The notes under the pieces are model-generated. The model saw nothing but the letters and a program-made list of their open reading frames with translations, searched no databases and had not been told where the DNA came from. The position numbers and the translations under genes are program-made. This document shows, one piece after another, positions 30,967-35,726 of a stretch of DNA of 35,726 nt; position 1 is the first letter of the stretch, and each line of letters begins with the position of its first letter. The DNA is from Micavibrio sp. (GTDB lineage: Bacteria; Pseudomonadota; Alphaproteobacteria; Micavibrionales; Micavibrionaceae), in contig DUBU01000001.1 of the NCBI GenBank assembly GCA_012960155.1, positions 57,262 through 92,987 of the forward strand, given 5' to 3'.

Positions 30967-31614
30967 ATGGTTAAGCGTCCTGATTATATTCCGGCAAACT
31001 ATCCGAATATTAAAGTGGTTGGCAGCCTGACCGAGCTGTTTAACGCAGAATTCGGCGAGGCTAATTGTATTCTGTTCCCGAGGCCGATAAGTGGTGAGTT
31101 CAATCAGTTGGCCAAACTGCTCAAAAAACACGGTACTGAAAAATTATATGATGAAGGGTTCGTCCCGCAATTTTATCGGGCCGAGCGCAGGCTTATCATT
31201 GATGATATGAAAGCCATTCGCCGCGAGCTACAAGAACGCGGTGTGAATACAGGCAGTGCGCTCCGCGTGGAAACGTCTGAAGGTTGGATAGAAAGCCAGT
31301 CTCCATGCGCATATCACGTTGATGGGTGCAGTAAACCGGAAATCGGGCGTATTTTATGCAGTTATAATGAGCCTGTAACGGAGTGGCTGCGTAACGAGGA
31401 TGCTGTCAATGTGCCGCAAGAGCGGATTCGTGATTTGTATAAAGCCAAAGAAGGCGCAACGATTCAGCGCTTCCGCCCTGGCGATATTTTTCGCATCAAA
31501 TCAATGCTCGGCAGGGAGATGACATCGAATGGTGAGGGGTGTTTCATTCATCGCGCGCCTGAGCCGACTGAAGAGACCAAACATTTGGTAAGGATGCTGC
31601 TAGTCGCTGGCTAA
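30967..31614 (+). CDS. DUF1826-like HxD...H protein, second tandem copy
   Basis: A 215-residue paralogue of the previous gene. Shared with it are I-K-V-V at the start, C-I-L-F-P-R, S-G-E/D-F-N, H-V-D-G-C (H117, D119), G-R-I-L-C-S-Y-N-E-P-V-T-E-W-L-R, F-R-P-G-D-I-F-R, F-I-H-R-A-P-E (H195) and the same ending R-M-L-L-V-A-G (R209). The region between residues about 40 and 110 has diverged freely while the predicted metal-site residues are all kept, which argues both are active. A Cys directly follows H-V-D-G in both copies. The stop overlaps the convergent methyltransferase stop by 4 bases. The pair is cotranscribed from the flbD-facing promoter. Confidence 0.72.
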   Translation: MVKRPDYIPANYPNIKVVGSLTELFNAEFGEANCILFPRPISGEFNQLAKLLKKHGTEKLYDEGFVPQFYRAERRLIIDDMKAIRRELQERGVNTGSALRVETSEGWIESQSPCAYHVDGCSKPEIGRILCSYNEPVTEWLRNEDAVNVPQERIRDLYKAKEGATIQRFRPGDIFRIKSMLGREMTSNGEGCFIHRAPEPTEETKHLVRMLLVAG

Positions 31615-32270
31615 GCTTTCTTGAACACAAGGCAGTGAGTGTGTTTGTAATCAGCAGCAGGTGGCGTATCCCACGCCACAATAATCTCTGATTTAAGATC
31701 AAAGCTTTTGCTGACAGCGTCGGCCATATCGCGCACAAGCGGTGTATAACGATGGCCGATAAGCAGATTGTCGACATGAACAATTAAAGTGGCGCCTTTC
31801 TTCATCAAGGGCGGCAGCTTCTTGAAGATGGCAGTCATACGCTTGAGGTAAACATCATACCCTGCATGTTTCGGGTCACCGTTATATAACGGATTCCATT
31901 TATGGCTTGCGGCCATGAAGGGGGGCGATGTCAGTACCAGATCAAATTTAGGGAAGTCGTGCTTATCCATTTTGAACGCGTCATCATGGCGCATCGCTGT
32001 CCAGTTTTCCATTTGTGCGGCAACCCATTCGTAACGATCGCGGTCAGCCTCGATGCCATAAGGAGCACGTCCCAGCTTCTCCGCTTCGAATAATGTAGTG
32101 CCAAGCCCTGCGAACGGGTCAAAAACCTTATCGCCTTTCTTGCTGTAATGCTTGATGAAGTGACGCACCAGAGTTTCAGGGTATTTGTCTTCATTAGTCG
32201 TGAAGTCAGGGGCTGCACGCTCCTGCTTGTAGGGTAATGTCACAAATAGGGGATGGGGTGCGTTGGCCAT
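31611..32270 (-). CDS. Orphan DNA methyltransferase (N4-cytosine/N6-adenine type)
   Basis: A 219-residue methyltransferase. The SAM-binding motif D-P-F-A-G-L-G-T-T (51-59) comes first, then the catalytic T-S-P-P-F (114-118). T-S-P-P is typical of amino-methyltransferases, particularly N4-cytosine enzymes. The C-terminal half has no evident long target-recognition domain, so it is compact. No restriction partner is nearby. It is not CcrM: it lacks the N-terminal D-P-P-Y arrangement and the C-terminal extension of that enzyme. Its start codon overlaps the motA stop by one base (TAATG), so translation is coupled with a flagellar stator gene, which is unusual. RNA methylation cannot be ruled out. 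Confidence 0.8.
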   Translation of the reverse strand: MANAPHPLFVTLPYKQERAAPDFTTNEDKYPETLVRHFIKHYSKKGDKVFDPFAGLGTTLFEAEKLGRAPYGIEADRDRYEWVAAQMENWTAMRHDDAFKMDKHDFPKFDLVLTSPPFMAASHKWNPLYNGDPKHAGYDVYLKRMTAIFKKLPPLMKKGATLIVHVDNLLIGHRYTPLVRDMADAVSKSFDLKSEIIVAWDTPPAADYKHTHCLVFKKA

Positions 32271-33112
32271 TATTCGAAGTAACGGATGCGATGCTCTGGC
32301 GGTAATTCGCTGTTCAGAAGCATTTCTAGACGGCGCGGATTTTCCTGGCGGGCAATTGAGCCCATCGCAGTCAGGATCAGATTTTTAATCATCGTTTCAT
32401 CACCTGAGTTGCGCTCCAGCTTGGCTGCCAGAGGACCAAGAATAACTGTGCCCATGATCGCGCCATAGAATGTCGTCAACAAGGCGACGGCCATAGCAGG
32501 GCCGATAGAAGACGGATCATCCAGCTGCGCTAGCATTTGAACCAGACCAACCAGCGTGCCGATCAAACCCATAGCAGGGGCAACTTCGGAAGCGCGGCGC
32601 AGGATGCTGGCAGAGCGTCTGTGACGTTCTGCTAGGGCATCAACTTCTTGTCCAAGAACGCGGTCAATATCTTCGCCGTTATAACCATCTGTGACCAGCT
32701 GTACGGCGCGGAATAGAAACGGATCTTTTTTTAGCTCACCTTCTGCGGCAGAAAGAGACAGCAGACCTTTTTTGCGAGCGACAGAGGCAATATCCATCAG
32801 CTGTATCGCCAGATCAGAAGGCGCACGGTAGCGACGGATCATCGTGTTTCCTAGGATGCCGGGCACGTGTTTGATTTCAGCCCAGGTGTAGGAAACAGCC
32901 GTCGCTGCCATCGTGCCGAGAACCACAATCAAAAATGACGGGCCGTTCAAGAAGTTGGCGTTACTGCTGCCCATAGCAATCGCAGCAATGATCAAGCCAA
33001 CTGCAGAGATAAGTCCCAAAATCGTTGATAGATCAGCACTCACGCGTGGCGGTGCTACGCGAATGCCCGGATCAGCGGCGGCTTGTTGATTCTGTGCGGC
33101 GTCAGTTGTCAT
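32270..33112 (-). CDS. motA: Flagellar stator protein MotA (PomA-like)
   Basis: A 280-residue stator subunit with four transmembrane helices (about 28-48, 58-76, 178-198, 205-226) and a cytoplasmic loop between helices 2 and 3 that touches FliG. A-P-A-M-G-L-I-G-T-L-V-G-L-V-Q-M-L and D-D-P-S-S-I-G-P-A-M-A-V-A-L-L-T-T are the most conserved parts and are closer to PomA/MotP-type than to E. coli MotA, which could mean sodium drive; this cannot be decided from MotA alone. motB, the ion-channel partner, is absent from the window. It follows fliN by 19 bases and overlaps the methyltransferase start by one base. Confidence 0.93.
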   Translation of the reverse strand: MTTDAAQNQQAAADPGIRVAPPRVSADLSTILGLISAVGLIIAAIAMGSSNANFLNGPSFLIVVLGTMAATAVSYTWAEIKHVPGILGNTMIRRYRAPSDLAIQLMDIASVARKKGLLSLSAAEGELKKDPFLFRAVQLVTDGYNGEDIDRVLGQEVDALAERHRRSASILRRASEVAPAMGLIGTLVGLVQMLAQLDDPSSIGPAMAVALLTTFYGAIMGTVILGPLAAKLERNSGDETMIKNLILTAMGSIARQENPRRLEMLLNSELPPEHRIRYFE

Positions 33113-33131
33113 TCAGTAAGAATCCGTTTTA

Positions 33132-33533
33132 TTAGCTGCGGTCAGATTTAACAATCTCTGTCATTGTAACGCCCAGCTTGTCTTCCACGACAACAACTTC
33201 GCCGCGGGCAACCAGACGGTTATTCACATAGATATCAATCGCTTCACCGACTTTACGATCCAGTTCCACAACCGCACCACGACCAAGTTTCAGCAATTGG
33301 CTAACCTGCATGGTAGAGCGCCCCAATACAGCCGAAATTTGCACAGGGATATCATAAATAGCAGTCACATCGCCGGCCATAGGCTCGCCGATTTCAAATT
33401 CGTGGCCGTTATCGGCGCTAAAGCCGCTTTCCTCGATCTCGTCAAGGTTCATGCCACCTTTATCGCCCATGATGTTATCAATCTCGTCTTGCGAGGCTAG
33501 GTTGTCATCTTGGTTTTGATCGTCATCGCTCAT
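33132..33533 (-). CDS. fliN: Flagellar switch protein FliN
   Basis: A 133-residue C-ring protein. A roughly 50-residue acidic Asp/Asn/Glu-rich N-terminus precedes the SpoA/FliN domain (about 57-130): I-P-V-Q-I-S-A-V-L-G-R-S-T-M-x-V-S-Q-L-L-K-L-G-R-G-A-V-V-E-L-D, then V-G-E-x-I-D-I-Y-V-N-N-R-L-V-A-R-G-E-V-V-V-V-E-D-K-L-G-V. This is a clear FliN match. It controls motor direction together with FliG and FliM and serves as a docking site for FliH. The ATG overlaps the fliH stop by 4 bases. Confidence 0.95.
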   Translation of the reverse strand: MSDDDQNQDDNLASQDEIDNIMGDKGGMNLDEIEESGFSADNGHEFEIGEPMAGDVTAIYDIPVQISAVLGRSTMQVSQLLKLGRGAVVELDRKVGEAIDIYVNNRLVARGEVVVVEDKLGVTMTEIVKSDRS

Positions 33534-34303
33534 TGGTCATCTCCGTCGGGCTCTTGCCGCGTAGGTTTATTCTGATCTTCGTCCTCGGATAGCAGGACAT
33601 CTTCTTGAATTTCGTCTGAGGCTTCCACCTCAATATTACCATTATCCTTATTAACAGGCGCATCGGCAAGCAGTACTTCAATTTCTTTGGCAATTTGCGA
33701 GGATAGTCGGGATATGTCTCTTAAACCACCGCCATCTTTCCAGCTCATGCGGCAATCACCAGCCTCTAACTTCGGGTCTGCTTTAACTGTGATCGTGCCG
33801 TTCAGGCTTTGTATGTGGCTGTTCTCAGCAACGTGCTGGGCAACCTTATCGGCAAAGTCGGGTGCCACAAAGAGTATGATCTCGGGCGCTTCGGGGTTTG
33901 CGGTAACAATCGTCTCGATGATGTTGTGTATTTCATCCAGACCGTGGCGCTCATTCAGCGAGGGGAATAGCTTTTTAAAGATCGCGTCAGCGAGTCGCAC
34001 TGCTTCGGCTTCATACAGCCGTGCTCGTTGATCTTCCTCTTGGAAAAGTGTCTGGATATCGCGCGCAATCATTTCCAGCAAGACTTCGGTCTGCTTCTCG
34101 AAACTCTTATGAGCTTCGTTTATGCCTTCACGTTTACCGTTCTCGAATGATTCTCTGCGGCTTTCCGCAAGTTCTTCTTCGGAGAAAGTAGGAGGTGGTG
34201 GCGGCTCTTCCTCGACAATTTCCTCTTCTTCCGGTTCATCAAAATGGATATTGTCGAATAAGAACTTCTTTTCTTTACGCTGCAATGTGTCTTGGTCTGA
34301 CAT
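33530..34303 (-). CDS. fliH: FliH-like export regulator
   Basis: A 257-residue, strongly acidic protein with a Glu/Pro-rich N-terminus (about 20-50), a helical middle with G-x-x-x-G spacing (E-N-G-K-R-E-G-I-N-E-A), and a compact C-terminal part (about 105-215). That plan fits FliH, the stator-like partner and inhibitor of FliI. A further 40-residue acidic tail follows. Position between fliG and fliN supports the call. The sequence of FliH is poorly conserved, so recognition rests partly on context. The start lies 9 bases after the fliG stop. Confidence 0.85.
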   Translation of the reverse strand: MSDQDTLQRKEKKFLFDNIHFDEPEEEEIVEEEPPPPPTFSEEELAESRRESFENGKREGINEAHKSFEKQTEVLLEMIARDIQTLFQEEDQRARLYEAEAVRLADAIFKKLFPSLNERHGLDEIHNIIETIVTANPEAPEIILFVAPDFADKVAQHVAENSHIQSLNGTITVKADPKLEAGDCRMSWKDGGGLRDISRLSSQIAKEIEVLLADAPVNKDNGNIEVEASDEIQEDVLLSEDEDQNKPTRQEPDGDDQ

Positions 34304-34312
34304 GCACTAGCC

Positions 34313-35329
34313 TTAGTAAATGAGTTCGTCTTCTTCGTTGCCTGAGGCAATGACAATTTCGCCGCGTGCTTCGAGGTCTTTGGTAACGTTCACAATGTAT
34401 TGCTGGGCTTCTTCGACCTCTTTCAGGCGGACAGGGCCCATAGCGGCCATATCTTCTTTCATAATTTTTGCCGCACGTTCGGACATGTTGGAGAAGAACA
34501 GGTCGCGCAGTGTTTCCGTGGCACCTTTTAGAGCTGGAGGCAGTTTGTCTTTGTCCACCGCACGGATAACCGTTTGAACTGCAGTCGGATCGAGCTTGAG
34601 CAGATCTTCGAAAGTAAACATAAGGCTGCGGATCTTCTCGGCACTTTCGGGAACGGATTTTTCCAGCTCTTCCATAAATTTGGACTCGGTCGAGCGCTCC
34701 AGAGAGTTGAAGATATCGGCCATCATTTCATGACTATCGCGGCGCTGTGTGCGGGCAAGGTTGGACATGAATTCTGTACGCAATGTGCGCTCGACATCTT
34801 CCAGCACTTCTTTTTGCACCGCTTCCATGCGCAGCATACGGTGAATAACTTCAAGCGCGAAGTTTTCAGGCAGCAAGGCTAGGCAGCGCGCGGCGTGTTC
34901 TGTTGCAATCTTGGACATTACAACGGCCACAGTCTGCGGATATTCTTTTTGCAAGAAGTTCGCCAGTATCTCTTCGTTTACGTTGCCCAGCTTCTCCCAC
35001 ATCGTGCGACCGGCAGGGCCGCGGATCTCTTCCATGATCTCGCCGACCTTGTCTTCGCCGAGAACTTTGGACAGAAGGCGCTCAGTTGAATCAAGGGTGC
35101 CGACAAGGGCGTTGGTAGAGCTCATTTGCTCCGCGAAATCTACGAATAGGCGCTCGACATCGTTGGAGCTAACTTTACCTAGGTTGGCCATCGTCTGGGA
35201 AATCTCCATGATTTCCTCGTCATCCATGTGTTCGAAAACTTTGGCGGTATGCTCTTCGCCTAAAGCAAGCAGGAATATCGCTGCTTTCTCAGCGCCTGAA
35301 AGTGTCCGATAGTCTTCACGTACCCGCAT
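34313..35329 (-). CDS. fliG: Flagellar motor switch protein FliG
   Basis: A 338-residue C-ring protein. The N-terminal domain opens with [16 protein letters not shown] and binds FliF. The middle has [15 protein letters not shown]. The C-terminal torque part carries [20 protein letters not shown] and [12 protein letters not shown]. All are canonical FliG segments. It interacts with MotA, encoded three genes downstream. It begins 25 bases after fliF stops. Confidence 0.97.
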   Translation of the reverse strand: MRVREDYRTLSGAEKAAIFLLALGEEHTAKVFEHMDDEEIMEISQTMANLGKVSSNDVERLFVDFAEQMSSTNALVGTLDSTERLLSKVLGEDKVGEIMEEIRGPAGRTMWEKLGNVNEEILANFLQKEYPQTVAVVMSKIATEHAARCLALLPENFALEVIHRMLRMEAVQKEVLEDVERTLRTEFMSNLARTQRRDSHEMMADIFNSLERSTESKFMEELEKSVPESAEKIRSLMFTFEDLLKLDPTAVQTVIRAVDKDKLPPALKGATETLRDLFFSNMSERAAKIMKEDMAAMGPVRLKEVEEAQQYIVNVTKDLEARGEIVIASGNEEDELIY

Positions 35330-35354
35330 GGCGGTTTGCCCTTGTTTTAAATAC

Positions 35355-35726
35355 CTATGCTTCCGAGCTCATCCAGCTTCTAAGAACAGAAACTGTTTCG
35401 TTCGGATAATTGTCCACGATGTCCTCGACCTTACGGATAGAGGATGCTTTTACCTTGCCTTCAACCTGCTGCATATTGATGAGCGTATCATCATCTTCTT
35501 CCAGAGCAGGGGGCTCGAATTCTTCACCTGAACGATCAGGGCCCGCCAGTGCAGGGTTAAGCGGTCTGCCGGCCAGCAATTCTGCTTCCAGACCATCTTC
35601 CATCTGTGGGCCTTCTGTTGCAAGCAAGCGGCCAACCATTGGCTGGATTACCAGCAGGATAACCAGAATAACCATGATCGCAACGGTAATAATTTCAACA
35701 GCGTCCAGTAGGTCTCCGCGCTCGAA
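35355..35726 (-). CDS. fliF: Flagellar MS-ring protein FliF (C-terminal part)
   Basis: The last 123 residues of a gene continuing off the right edge. The frame reads an [15 protein letters not shown] transmembrane helix followed by V-I-Q-P-M-V, then an acidic cytosolic tail ending in a helix ([20 protein letters not shown]) that binds FliG. The N-E-x-V-x-x-L-R-x-W ending is typical of FliF. The start is not visible. Upstream of fliG in the usual fliF-fliG order. Confidence 0.9.
   Translation of the reverse strand, partial: FERGDLLDAVEIITVAIMVILVILLVIQPMVGRLLATEGPQMEDGLEAELLAGRPLNPALAGPDRSGEEFEPPALEEDDDTLINMQQVEGKVKASSIRKVEDIVDNYPNETVSVLRSWMSSEA

Noticed and set aside
1-35726. CRISPR arrays, tRNA/rRNA genes, transposases, integrases, toxin-antitoxin pairs
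   Set aside because: None was seen on either strand; no spaced direct repeats, cloverleaf-like segments or mobile-element genes were found.

Overview
This window most likely comes from an alphaproteobacterium. The evidence is a CtrA-type response regulator, an FlbD-type sigma-54 activator, a TipF-like degenerate EAL protein, a CMP-Kdo-type sugar activation gene, and class-2 PyrD. The flagellar genes are arranged much as in Caulobacter-like and Rhodospirillales-like alphaproteobacteria. A Micavibrio-like relative is possible, but I cannot prove it from this sequence. No tRNA, rRNA, CRISPR array, insertion sequence or phage module was seen. Every stretch without a gene is under 200 bases.

Left part (1-5144): the start of a YejB-like peptide-transporter permease gene runs off the left edge. 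It is followed by two tandem, paralogous small membrane proteins (PQ-loop-like) and a 32-residue Arg/Pro/Gly-rich micro-ORF with a strong ribosome binding site and a 5' hairpin. A tightly overlapping minus-strand envelope operon comes next: KdsB-like cytidylyltransferase, O-antigen-ligase-like/TPR protein, histidine-phosphatase-fold protein. A small peptidoglycan-binding-like protein with a CxxC/CxxC tail is divergent from that operon.

5149-12533: a six-gene minus-strand run with almost no spacing, pgsA - pyrD - tipF-like - HAD class IIA - yejA-like - unknown. It joins phospholipid and pyrimidine synthesis, flagellar placement and peptide uptake. An M48 metallopeptidase is divergent from pgsA.

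12542-14744: ctrA with a clear intrinsic terminator and a striking 10-bp-phased array of TTAA sites over its predicted promoter, then a membrane diguanylate cyclase. Together with TipF this forms a cell-cycle/c-di-GMP/flagellum control block.

14848-28755: flagellar export and placement genes fliI - two paralogous small membrane proteins - fliJ - flhA - DUF3137-like, then flhF - flhG, a FliK-like Pro/Gln-rich protein, an OmpA-type lipoprotein and a small HAD protein. A 601-residue ATP-grasp-like protein of unknown role lies between flhA and flhF on the other strand, with a promoter that predicts a leaderless mRNA.

28752-35726: the basal-body/switch cluster on the minus strand, fliF (partial) - fliG - fliH - fliN - motA - DNA methyltransferase, and then flbD. 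Between the methyltransferase and flbD, two tandem paralogous HxD...H proteins (DUF1826-like, predicted metal-dependent oxygenase fold) are inserted in the opposite orientation.

A recurring theme is tandem duplication of small genes of unknown function at three places (262-1037, 16232-16958, 30310-31614). Two of these lie inside otherwise conventional flagellar clusters.
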